Notes under the pieces: generated by a model
The model's database searches: none
What the model saw: the letters and a program-made list of their open reading frames with translations, nothing else
What the model was told of the DNA's origin: nothing
Program-made: the position numbers and the translations under genes
Source of the DNA: Winogradskyella wandonensis
GTDB lineage: Bacteria; Bacteroidota; Bacteroidia; Flavobacteriales; Flavobacteriaceae
Direction of reading: 5' to 3'
Assembly (NCBI RefSeq): GCF_004346845.1
Contig: NZ_SMGI01000001.1
Span: 1-64,000, forward strand
Length of the DNA: 64,000 nucleotides
Part shown: piece after piece, positions 44,799 to 51,795 of the stretch
Position numbering within the stretch: the stretch's first letter is position 1
Layout: each line of letters begins with the position of its first letter

Positions 44799-45038
44799 TT
44801 CGCGTTCAAAAGCTTGCTGAAGTGCGGTTTTCTCTTCTGGATTTAAACAATCTGCCTCGGCTTCTTTTATGGCCTCAGTCAATTTTGTATTGCGCTTTGT
44901 ATAGGCTTGAGTAATTTTACACCAAGATAATCTAATTTTAAGTTTTATTTTTTCCCAAGTTGTAGCTTCACCATATTGGTTTTTGTCACAAATATGATGC
45001 GCCTCTTCACAACTAATAAATAAGATACTTTTTTTCAT
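44781..45038 (-). CDS. Small protein with anti-sigma (zf-HC2)-like motif
   Basis: 85 residues from ATG 45038; the open frame starts at a TTG inside the sigma gene, but the ATG is 5 bases after the sigma stop. The pattern CEEAHHICD, then RLSWCKITQAYTKRN, resembles the soluble zinc-binding anti-sigma domain CEEA..., LHLxxCxxCRRY, yet the His and second Cys of the HxxxCxxC motif are missing. No membrane segment. Its position directly behind an ECF sigma factor in the same operon supports a role as its partner. The C-terminal half is charged (KEAEADCLNPEEKTAL). It overlaps the convergent UbiA-like gene. Confidence 0.6.
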   Translation of the reverse strand: MKKSILFISCEEAHHICDKNQYGEATTWEKIKLKIRLSWCKITQAYTKRNTKLTEAIKEAEADCLNPEEKTALQQAFERELRKQQ

Positions 45039-45043
45039 TTTTG

Positions 45044-45598
45044 TTAAAACCAATTTTCTTCCATGCAACTCGCCATAGCCGTTCTTGCTCTATGGATAAT
45101 TACCCAGAGGTTAGACGCAGTAATGTCTAATTCATTACAAATTGCTTCAGTTTCATAATTTAATAAGGTTTTCATTTTAAAAACCTCTGCTTGTTTTGAC
45201 GGCAGCTTACCCAAACAGTCGTGTATAGCTATGCCTAGCTCAGTGTTTTCCAAGTCATCCTCAGCAGTTTTGTCAAAAGGGTCCGCAACGCGTTCTTCGA
45301 GCCAATCGCCCTCGGTTTCTGCATCGCTGTTGTAAGACATGCGTACTTCGGCTTTACCTTTATTAGAGTTAATTTTCCTGTAGTGATCAATTATTTTTCG
45401 TTTCAAAATAGCAATTAACCAAGTACGCTCACTAGCTTCACCTTTGAAATTAGCCATAGATTTAAGCCCCGCCAAAAACGTTTCTTGTACTAAATCTTGT
45501 GCAATTTCTCTATCGCTCACACGAGTTATGGTGTAATTAAAGAGGTAATCGGAATAGTCTTTTATCCAATTATTAGGATTTATAGAATGCTCTGCCAT
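45044..45598 (-). CDS. ECF-type RNA polymerase sigma-70 factor
   Basis: 184 residues. Sigma-70 region 2 (about 15-80) with DYLFNYTITRVSDREIAQDLVQETFLAGLKS and the DNA-melting ERTWLIAILKRKIIDHYRK, a linker rich in acidic residues, and region 4 (about 125-180) with LPSKQAEVFKMKTLLNYETEAICNELDITASNLWVIIHRARTAM. There is no region 1 or 3, so it is an ECF factor. The likely partner is the small anti-sigma-like protein just downstream. The regulated genes cannot be told from the window. Confidence 0.93.
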   Translation of the reverse strand: MAEHSINPNNWIKDYSDYLFNYTITRVSDREIAQDLVQETFLAGLKSMANFKGEASERTWLIAILKRKIIDHYRKINSNKGKAEVRMSYNSDAETEGDWLEERVADPFDKTAEDDLENTELGIAIHDCLGKLPSKQAEVFKMKTLLNYETEAICNELDITASNLWVIIHRARTAMASCMEENWF

Positions 45599-45654
45599 TG
45601 TGGGACATAAATTTCAAAAGCTAAAAATAGTTCAAAAAAATGAGAATTTTATAT

Positions 45655-46551
45655 CTAACTACTGATTGCTCTTATTGTATCTCCGATAGTAGTGTATTTA
45701 AATTTGAAACCATATGCACTTAGTCGTTCAGGAATTACATTTCGGCTTTTTAAAACTAATTCTGTTTCTGTACCGATGAGTTTTGCGCCAAACTCTAATA
45801 ACCATTTTGGGTGTGAAATACCAAAAGGAATTTTCAGAGCTTTTCTAATTGTTTTCATTAACGTTTTATTATTAGTAGGCTTTGGAGCTACGATATTAAA
45901 AGTGCCATCTAAATCATTGGTCAATATAAAATCAATAGCTCTTGCAAAATCTAGCTCATGAATCCAACTCACTTTTTGGTTACCATGCCAGTGTTTTCCG
46001 CCTAATCCAAATTGAGCTAATCGCTTTAATGGTACAAAAGCGCCCCCTTTTTTTTCAAAAACAATTGACGTTCTCATAATTACCTTTTTGGTTTTTGGGT
46101 TGGTAATAGAATTAAATGCTTGTTCCCATGACTTTGCAATATTCATTGAGAAATCATCACCAATATCTCCGTTTTCTTCTGTCATCTCTTTTCTATATGA
46201 GTCTTTATATATTGTGGCTGTGGAAGAATTGAACCAATATTTGGGTGGATTTTCGCACAAATTTATGGCTAAACCTAGGACATTGGTTGAGTCTATTCTT
46301 GAATCATGAATACGTTTCTTGTTTTCTTCGGTATATCTACAGTCCACAGATTTTCCGGCAAGATTTATAAGCGCAAAAGTGTTTTCTATATCGTTAGTCC
46401 AGTTTCCAAGATTATTGCCATCCCAGAAAATGTGGTTTTGCTTTAAGGGTTTTCGAGTCAAGATTTTGATTACATATCCTTTATCATGAAAATACTGTTC
46501 TAGAACTTGACCTAAAAACCCTGTTCCACCTGCTATTACAATTGTTTTCAT
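45655..46551 (-). CDS. TIGR01777-family NAD-dependent epimerase/oxidoreductase
   Basis: 298 residues. Extended SDR fold: IVIAGGTGFLGQVLEQYF at the N-terminus, an NLAGKSV segment, the conserved FNSSTATIYKD, the family-specific KVIMRTSIVFEKKGGAFVPLKR and GGKHWHGNQKVSWIHELD (glycine/tryptophan-rich), and a C-terminal SDR39U1-like tail (about 240-298) with IPERLSAYGFKFKYT. The substrate is unknown for the family. It is the last of four leftward genes; 2 bases separate it from the previous one, so it is co-transcribed with three small membrane proteins. Confidence 0.88.
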   Translation of the reverse strand: MKTIVIAGGTGFLGQVLEQYFHDKGYVIKILTRKPLKQNHIFWDGNNLGNWTNDIENTFALINLAGKSVDCRYTEENKKRIHDSRIDSTNVLGLAINLCENPPKYWFNSSTATIYKDSYRKEMTEENGDIGDDFSMNIAKSWEQAFNSITNPKTKKVIMRTSIVFEKKGGAFVPLKRLAQFGLGGKHWHGNQKVSWIHELDFARAIDFILTNDLDGTFNIVAPKPTNNKTLMKTIRKALKIPFGISHPKWLLEFGAKLIGTETELVLKSRNVIPERLSAYGFKFKYTTIGDTIRAISS

Positions 46552-46553
46552 AA

Positions 46554-46946
46554 CTATATAACTTTAGTGGTTTTTGTTGTAAAGCGTCTAGATTTTTTTC
46601 TTCCTCTAAAGAATAAGAATAGATTGAAGAATAACATTATGCCTAAATAAATAGTGAAGCCTCCAATCTTTTTACTTAGAATTTCCATGAGTGTTTGATT
46701 ACTCATTTCGTAATTTGAACTGTAACCGTAGATTTTCATAATATACAAAGCAAACCCAATATTGATAAGGTAGAAACCAATTTCAAATAATTTGTTAGTA
46801 GCCAAAGCAATATCTTCTTTTCCTCTAAAAATATCTATCATAAAGAGTCTCCCGTTTTTAAAAAGTAGTTTTGAAACGTAAATGGTTAGAAAAATAACTA
46901 TTGGTAAATAGATAATGTAGCCGATGATAATTTTTGAATTTTCCAT
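46554..46946 (-). CDS. Small membrane protein (paralogue of the next upstream gene)
   Basis: 130 residues with three or four hydrophobic segments and a basic C-terminus (RGRKKSRRFTTK). It is clearly related to the 117-residue product of the next gene: YIIYLPIVIFLTIYV aligns with YCIYLPIIIFIMVKI, and LFKNGRLFMIDIFRG with LFYKNGEVFLLNLFQN, followed by FEIGFYLINIGFA versus LLIGYYLTNIGYA. No known family recognised. It is 3 bases after its paralogue and 2 before the oxidoreductase gene. Function unknown. Confidence 0.7.
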   Translation of the reverse strand: MENSKIIIGYIIYLPIVIFLTIYVSKLLFKNGRLFMIDIFRGKEDIALATNKLFEIGFYLINIGFALYIMKIYGYSSNYEMSNQTLMEILSKKIGGFTIYLGIMLFFNLFLFFRGRKKSRRFTTKTTKVI

Positions 46947-46949
46947 AAT

Positions 46950-47303
46950 TTATTGATTTAAAAGTTTCGATTTATTTAGATGCTTCAGCCAGAATATGTT
47001 GTTATAATGCATTAAGGCCAGTAGCAGTATTATTTTACCGATGGTATACGATAATGAGTTCAACATTTCAATTGCAGAATGTACATATTCCCAATAGGCA
47101 ATTGTAATGATGGCGTATCCTATATTGGTTAGATAATAGCCTATTAAAAGGAGGTTATTTATACTTTTTACAAGCTCAGAATTGTTCTGAAAAAGATTAA
47201 GCAAAAACACTTCTCCATTTTTATAAAACAGCCAACCGATTTTTACCATTATAAAAATGATGATGGGCAAGTAGATGCAATATGTGATGAGGTTATAGTT
47301 CAT
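46950..47303 (-). CDS. Small membrane protein (tandem paralogue)
   Basis: 117 residues with three or four hydrophobic segments. Paralogue of the 130-residue protein downstream, with shared IYLPI.IF, YKNGEVF and IGYYLTNIGYA positions. No named family recognised. It overlaps the upstream gene by 4 bases (ATGA) and lies 3 bases before its paralogue, so translation is probably coupled. Function unknown; the shared operon with a TIGR01777 oxidoreductase is the only hint. Confidence 0.7.
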   Translation of the reverse strand: MNYNLITYCIYLPIIIFIMVKIGWLFYKNGEVFLLNLFQNNSELVKSINNLLLIGYYLTNIGYAIITIAYWEYVHSAIEMLNSLSYTIGKIILLLALMHYNNIFWLKHLNKSKLLNQ

Positions 47304-47620
47304 TTTTCAATTTTTATTCTATAGGTAATGTATAGATGGAATAGTGCAGTTAGCATTGGTAGACCAAAGTATAATAAGATATTATCAAAAACGCTATTCA
47401 AATAGACAAGTGATAAAACCGAAGCTGCTAAGATTAAGTAAAAAGCAATAAGTATTTTTGTCGTTTTGCTTAGCGTTTTGAAGTAATAAAGTATTACAAG
47501 ACTCATTAGTATTTGAGCAGCCCCGAGCACCATGCTAAATAACATGCCTAGATAAACAGTTAGGTAAAGTCCGGCAGTAATCGAAAAAAGGACAAGATTA
47601 ATTTTGAATAGTTTTTTCAT
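47300..47620 (-). CDS. Small four-helix membrane protein, first gene of the GbsR-linked operon
   Basis: 106 residues, four predicted membrane helices (MKKLFKINLVLFSITAGLYL..., FSMVLGAAQILMSLVIL, ILIAFYLILAASVL, ILLYFGLPMLTALFHLYI). No family recognised. It is the first gene of a leftward four-gene unit (47620 to 45655) whose 5' end lies 17 bases from a palindrome identical in its arms to the one in the promoter of the adjacent GbsR gene. Function unknown. Confidence 0.7.
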   Translation of the reverse strand: MKKLFKINLVLFSITAGLYLTVYLGMLFSMVLGAAQILMSLVILYYFKTLSKTTKILIAFYLILAASVLSLVYLNSVFDNILLYFGLPMLTALFHLYITYRIKIEK

Positions 47621-47636
47621 AATTTTTAATATTTAA

Positions 47637-47660
47637 AACTTTCAGAAAATATTGAAAGTT
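47637..47660 (-). promoter_or_regulatory. Probable GbsR operator upstream of the four-gene membrane operon
   Basis: AACTTTCA (47637-47644), 8 bases, TGAAAGTT (47653-47660): perfect 8-bp arms identical to those of the site in the gbsR promoter, with the same spacing. It lies 17 bases before the ATG at 47620 and overlaps a TATTTTC stretch (minus strand) that could be a -7 element. Confidence 0.6.
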
Positions 47661-47680
47661 AAGTTTAAAAAAATAGGAAT

Positions 47681-48184
47681 CTATTTTATGAGTTTAAAAA
47701 CAGATTTCGTCAGCCAATTTTGTTTTTGGTCCATAAGTTTATTTATCATCGCGTCTGCGTCCTTAGTTAAGTTATGTAAAGCTTTAGTTTGTTTAATTAA
47801 TTCTTTTGTTATTTCAGTGCCGTCGTCTTTAATAGAGGAGACTTCATCCAAAACTTTAATTACAGGCTTTATTTCTCTTCGACTGCGCTCTTTTGCAATA
47901 ACTCTAGCTAATTCTTGTACGTCTTTTTCTGTAGTAAAAAATTCTTTGCGCTCCCCAGAGACAAGTACTTTGGTCACAATGCCCCAATCCATAAGTTGTC
48001 TTAAATTCATACTGGTATTTCCACGAGAGATTTTAAGGTCTTCCATAATGTCTTCCATAGACAGAGGTTTTGTGGATATAAAAAGCAATGCCTGTATTTG
48101 TGCCATGGCTTTATTTATGCCCCATAGCGTGCCTAGGCTTCCCCAAGTGCTTATAAATTTGTCTTTTGCTTCTTGATACTCCAT
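47681..48184 (-). CDS. GbsR/MarR-family transcriptional regulator
   Basis: 167 residues from ATG 48184. The frame is open to a TTG 15 bases upstream, but MEYQEAKDKFISTWGSLG is the usual GbsR-type N-terminus. Winged-helix core with SMEDIMEDLKISRGNTSMNLRQLMDWGIVTKV (recognition helix and wing) and a C-terminal helical dimerisation region. GbsR of Bacillus represses choline/betaine genes; whether this one senses a similar ligand is unknown. A matching palindrome occurs in its own promoter and before the neighbouring operon. It contains a 14-base match (47877-47890) to a repeat core seen elsewhere in the window. Confidence 0.85.
   Translation of the reverse strand: MEYQEAKDKFISTWGSLGTLWGINKAMAQIQALLFISTKPLSMEDIMEDLKISRGNTSMNLRQLMDWGIVTKVLVSGERKEFFTTEKDVQELARVIAKERSRREIKPVIKVLDEVSSIKDDGTEITKELIKQTKALHNLTKDADAMINKLMDQKQNWLTKSVFKLIK
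47877..47890 (+). repeat. Copy of the CTTCGACTGCGCTC repeat core inside the GbsR gene
   Basis: A 14-base identity to the repeat core also found inverted at 50100-50113 and, in part, at 58590s. Here it encodes residues ERSRRE of the regulator. With only 14 bases it could be chance or codon bias in a charged helix. Confidence 0.3.
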
Positions 48185-48188
48185 AAGA

Positions 48189-48217
48189 CAAATATACAAT
48201 AATTTTTAAACTTTCAA
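48189..48217 (-). promoter_or_regulatory. Promoter of the GbsR gene
   Basis: On the minus strand, TTG (plus 48215-48217) is followed by an 18-base spacer and TATATTTG (plus 48189-48196), a full match to TTG-N17-23-TAnnTTTG. The -33 TTG lies within the right arm of the palindrome. The -7 box ends 4 bases before the ATG at 48184, so the transcript may be leaderless. Confidence 0.7.
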
Positions 48218-48233
48218 TAATTATTGAAAGTTT
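48208..48233. promoter_or_regulatory. 26-bp perfect palindrome, probable GbsR operator
   Basis: A perfect 26-base palindrome with arm AAACTTTCAATAA and its complement. The core AACTTTCA-N8-TGAAAGTT is identical to the site at 47637-47660. It covers the -33 element of the GbsR promoter, so binding would block its own transcription. It also overlaps the last bases of the LAS peptidase gene and might act as a terminator there. Confidence 0.7.
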
Positions 48234-49005
48234 ATTTTATTTGTAGATGAATATGGTCATCATGTCTTACTGCTTTACAGCCATGAAATCGAATTTTAGA
48301 ATAATTTGATAAACCCATACTTTTCTTTAAATGTGGCTCAATAAAGATTTTTTGAGTTTTAGTTCCGTTGTGAAGTGTTTCAATCAAAAGTTTCGTCTGT
48401 TTCGAATCAAATTCTACATCATGGTTTATTCCAAGGCTTAAATATTTTGAAAAATCATATTGCCAAAACCCTTTAGATTTACATCTCGAAGCTGTAAAGT
48501 TTTCATCTGAATTCGCGTATGCGCCATACCCTGAAAATGAAGGAGAATCTTCTGTTGATTTTCCATTTTCATCTTTGTATTTAAACGATAAGTCAATCTT
48601 TTTACCATCATCATGACTTGAATGTGGTAAAAGGGGAAAACCATCAAAAAATGGAAAATTAGCATCTAAATATTGCATTTGTAATTGACATCGTTTAGAA
48701 GTTTCAATTAGTAAAATTTTCAATTCAGGCTTCACATAATTTCTAAATGCAAGTGGATAAAACCAATTTGCAGATTTTAAATGTTCATTAAAATAAGGAA
48801 GTTTTTCTCTACCTGTAAATTTTGCAATTGGAGGAATAACAAAAAGATTAAAAACCAAATATAATATTGGGAAAACCAACCTTTTTCTGAATTTATACTT
48901 CTTGCAAATAACTAAAGATAGAAGCCAAATGATTCCGCCAACTTGTGTGATTGCAGTCATAAATACCGTTAGTAACAAATGACCAAGAAACTTAAGTAAT
49001 CTCAT
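48232..49005 (-). CDS. Membrane-anchored LAS-type metallopeptidase-like protein
   Basis: 257 residues. Two hydrophobic segments (about 6-30 and 44-62) anchor a soluble C-terminal domain (about 70-257). That domain has PHSSHDDGKKIDLSF, fitting the HxxxxxxD zinc motif, and HDDHIHLQI, fitting the HxH pattern, of LAS-type peptidases (M15/M74: D-Ala-D-Ala peptidases and murein endopeptidases). I infer a zinc peptidase acting on peptidoglycan in the periplasm. A Cys-containing stretch FTASRCKSKGFW lies in between and RFHGCKAVRHDD precedes the HxH. No family was recognised directly. It follows the M3 gene after 26 bases, and the palindrome covers its stop. Confidence 0.6.
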   Translation of the reverse strand: MRLLKFLGHLLLTVFMTAITQVGGIIWLLSLVICKKYKFRKRLVFPILYLVFNLFVIPPIAKFTGREKLPYFNEHLKSANWFYPLAFRNYVKPELKILLIETSKRCQLQMQYLDANFPFFDGFPLLPHSSHDDGKKIDLSFKYKDENGKSTEDSPSFSGYGAYANSDENFTASRCKSKGFWQYDFSKYLSLGINHDVEFDSKQTKLLIETLHNGTKTQKIFIEPHLKKSMGLSNYSKIRFHGCKAVRHDDHIHLQIK

Positions 49006-49031
49006 TGTTTAATAACGAGATGTTTTTAAAG

Positions 49032-51086
49032 TTATTTCAACAACCCAGCACGTCTCAACAACGCCTCTGGCTTAGGCTCTTGTCCTCTAAATTTCTTGTA
49101 AAGTGTCATTGGATTTTCTGTGCCACCTTGAGATAAAATATAAGCCTGAAATTTATGAGCTACGGTTTTATTAAAAATACCTTCTTCTTTAAAATACTCA
49201 AAAGCATCGGCATCCAAAACTTCAGCCCATTTGTAACTGTAATAACCGGATGAATAACCACCTTGAAAGATATGTGCAAAAGCTGTACTCATACAATTTT
49301 CCTTTACGTCAGGATATAGGTTGGTATCACCAAAGGCTTTTTCTTCAAAATCTTTTACAGACCTGATTTCCGAAGGATTTTCATGTGCGTGCCAAGCCAT
49401 ATCCAACAATCCAAAACTGATTTGACGAAGAGTTTGCATTCCTTCTTGAAAGGTAGCTGAAGCTTTTATTTTGTCTATTAATTCCATGGGGATGACCTCG
49501 CCAGTTTCGTAATGTGTGGCAAAAAGTTTTAGCGTTTCTTCTTCATAACACCAGTTTTCTAAAATCTGACTTGGTAACTCCACAAAATCCCAATGTACAC
49601 TTGTACCCGATAAACTTGGGTAGGTTGTGTTGGCCAACATACCGTGAAGTGCATGACCAAATTCGTGGAACAACGTCGTAACCTCATTAAAGGTTAGGAG
49701 TGAAGGTTTGCTTTTTGTAGGTTTTGTAAAGTTGCAAACAATAGATACATGCGGACGATGATTGTGTCCATCCTTGATCATCTGAGGTTTGTAAGACGTC
49801 ATCCATGCACCATTTCGTTTTCCTGCTCTGGGGAAAAAATCGGCGTAAAAAATGGAAACTAATTCGCCATCAGCGTCAACAACTTTATAGGTTAACACAT
49901 CTTTGTGATACTTCTCAATCGTGTCAATTTCTTCAAATTGTAAACCGAATAATTTTTCAGCAACTGTGAACGCTCCATCGATAACATTTTCTAGCTTGAA
50001 ATAGGGTTTCAATTGCTCATCATCCAAACTAAATAGTTTCTGCTTCAACTTTTCAGAATAGTAAGCGGAATCCCACTTTTGCAGTTGGTCACTTGTACTG
50101 AGCGCAGTCGAAGGGTCTTTTATTTCCTTGGCAAACTTTTCTAACTGCTCGAATTCCTCTTCCGCAGCTGGTTTAGCTTTTTCTAATAATTCATTTAAGA
50201 ATTTTTGAACATTATCTGGTGACTCTGCCATGCGCTCTTCTAAAACAAAATGCGCATGCGTTTTGTAACCTAATAATTGGGCTCGCTCATTTCGGAGTTT
50301 TGCAATCTCTAAGACGTTGTTTTGATTGTCAAGTTCATCGCCCTTAAAACCTTTGCTACCAAAAGCTTTTGAGAGTTGTTCCCTCAATTTGCGATTATCG
50401 GCATAGGTCATAAACGGAATATAGCTTGGGTAATCTAATGTAATGAGCCAGCCCTCTTTTCCTTTGCTTTCGGCTAATTGTTTAGCGGCTTCCTTTGTGT
50501 CATCAGGTAAACCAGATAAATCCGATTCATCGGTAATTAATAGTTCAAACTTGTTGGTTTCAGCAAGAATATTTTCGCCAAATTTTAATTTTAGTTGACT
50601 TAATTGTTTGTCAATTTCGCGAAGTCTTCCTTTCTTATCTTCAGAAAGATTAGCGCCGTTTCTAGAAAAACTCTTGTATTTTTTATCGAGAAGTGTGCTT
50701 TGTTCAGTTGTTAATTTTAAATCAGATTTTGAATCATAAACCGCCTTAACGCGCTTAAATAAATCTTCATTCAGTGTAATATCATTACTAAATTCTGATA
50801 ATAATGGCGAAACTTCTTGAGCGATTTTTTGAATCTCATCATTGGTTTCTGCTGAATTCAAATTAAAAAATATACTTGAAATTCGGTCTAATTCTTCACC
50901 TGAATAATCTAACGCTTCAATCGTGTTTTCGAATGAAGGTGCTTCAGAATTATTCACAATAGCATCAATTTCGGCTCTAGCTTTTTCTATAGCCGTTGTA
51001 AAGGCTGGCATAAAATCTTCAGTCTTAATTGAAGAAAATGGTGCTGTATTGTATGAGGTTTTGAAGGGTTTATTTAAGATTGTCAT
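49032..51086 (-). CDS. M3-family oligopeptidase / dipeptidyl carboxypeptidase
   Basis: 684 residues. Zinc metallopeptidase of the M3 family (thimet oligopeptidase/Dcp type) with the full motif FHEFGHALHGMLAN and the later Glu in ENWCYEEETLKLF. No signal peptide is seen, so it is likely cytoplasmic. It degrades short peptides. In about residues 323-333 (DPSTALSTSDQ) the DNA carries a repeat core that encodes 10-11 extra residues; see findings. The 5' end overlaps the upstream small gene by 17 bases. Confidence 0.92.
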   Translation of the reverse strand: MTILNKPFKTSYNTAPFSSIKTEDFMPAFTTAIEKARAEIDAIVNNSEAPSFENTIEALDYSGEELDRISSIFFNLNSAETNDEIQKIAQEVSPLLSEFSNDITLNEDLFKRVKAVYDSKSDLKLTTEQSTLLDKKYKSFSRNGANLSEDKKGRLREIDKQLSQLKLKFGENILAETNKFELLITDESDLSGLPDDTKEAAKQLAESKGKEGWLITLDYPSYIPFMTYADNRKLREQLSKAFGSKGFKGDELDNQNNVLEIAKLRNERAQLLGYKTHAHFVLEERMAESPDNVQKFLNELLEKAKPAAEEEFEQLEKFAKEIKDPSTALSTSDQLQKWDSAYYSEKLKQKLFSLDDEQLKPYFKLENVIDGAFTVAEKLFGLQFEEIDTIEKYHKDVLTYKVVDADGELVSIFYADFFPRAGKRNGAWMTSYKPQMIKDGHNHRPHVSIVCNFTKPTKSKPSLLTFNEVTTLFHEFGHALHGMLANTTYPSLSGTSVHWDFVELPSQILENWCYEEETLKLFATHYETGEVIPMELIDKIKASATFQEGMQTLRQISFGLLDMAWHAHENPSEIRSVKDFEEKAFGDTNLYPDVKENCMSTAFAHIFQGGYSSGYYSYKWAEVLDADAFEYFKEEGIFNKTVAHKFQAYILSQGGTENPMTLYKKFRGQEPKPEALLRRAGLLK
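50087..50117 (+). repeat. REP-like element inserted in frame in the M3 peptidase gene
   Basis: Contains ACTTGTACTGAGCGCAGTCG and continues AAGGGTC. GAGCGCAGTCGAAG at 50100-50113 is the reverse complement of the 14-base core in the GbsR gene. Read on the coding strand it gives DPSTALSTSD, a low-complexity loop, in the M3 peptidase. The type resembles short dispersed repeats common in flavobacterial intergenic regions. Confidence 0.5.
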
Positions 51087-51303
51087 TTTTTTTAAAAAGT
51101 TTTTTGAGTCCGATTAGAATATCTGTTACTGGATATATTAATGAGAAAATTAAGCCAATTGGCCCGTAGAATTTCGCTTTGAAGTTGTTAATTTCTAAAG
51201 GATAATGAGTAGGTTCAAAAGTCATTTCCCATGACAAATAAAAAATAAAAGCACAGAATGGATAAACAATCAATCGTAATAATATTTCTTCTGCCAATTG
51301 CAT
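51070..51303 (-). CDS. Small membrane protein
   Basis: 77 residues. Hydrophobic stretches about 8-27 and 49-66, followed by a basic C-terminus (KKLFKKNDNLK). No family recognised. It begins 7 bases after purE, overlaps the start of the M3 gene by 17 bases, and so is probably a real co-transcribed gene, not noise. Function unknown. Confidence 0.55.
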   Translation of the reverse strand: MQLAEEILLRLIVYPFCAFIFYLSWEMTFEPTHYPLEINNFKAKFYGPIGLIFSLIYPVTDILIGLKKLFKKNDNLK

Positions 51304-51310
51304 TTAGTCA

Positions 51311-51793
51311 TTATTTCAAATCCTTAGAAGATTCAATAACCTTAGCTTTTAAGCCTTCTTTATAGACTAAAACTTTATCTAAAACGCATTTATCGCTAGA
51401 GCCTAAAATCTGTGCCGCTAAAATCCCAGCGTTTTTTGCACCATTAAGGGCAACGGTTGCTACAGGTACGCCACCAGGCATTTGCAAAATAGACAATACC
51501 GAATCCCAGCCGTCTATAGAATTGCTGCTTTTTACCGGAACGCCAATTACAGGAAGTGGCGATAATGAGGCTATCATTCCAGGTAAATGCGCTGCACCAC
51601 CAGCACCAGCAATAATCACTTTTATCCCTCGCTCATGAGCGTTTTTTCCATAGTCGAATAATTTTTCTGGTGTGCGATGTGCCGAAACAATATCGACTTC
51701 GACCTCAATATCAAAACCTTTTAAAATATCTACAGCATCTTGCATGACTGGTAAGTCACTCTTGCTACCCATGATTACGCCTACTTTGCTCAT
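51311..51793 (-). CDS. purE: N5-carboxyaminoimidazole ribonucleotide mutase
   Basis: 160 residues. Class I PurE, converting N5-CAIR to CAIR in purine synthesis. Seen: VGVIMGSKSDLPVM, VDIVSAHRTPEKL, and IAGAGGAAHLPGMIASLSPLPVIGVPVKSS, all typical. It sits 2 bases after purK, so the two enzymes are made together. Confidence 0.97.
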   Translation of the reverse strand: MSKVGVIMGSKSDLPVMQDAVDILKGFDIEVEVDIVSAHRTPEKLFDYGKNAHERGIKVIIAGAGGAAHLPGMIASLSPLPVIGVPVKSSNSIDGWDSVLSILQMPGGVPVATVALNGAKNAGILAAQILGSSDKCVLDKVLVYKEGLKAKVIESSKDLK

Positions 51794-51795
51794 AA

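Noticed and set aside
47652-48176. 174-codon plus-strand frame over the GbsR gene
   Set aside because: It is the complement of a well-supported GbsR/MarR regulator; the plus-strand product has no recognisable domain or promoter.
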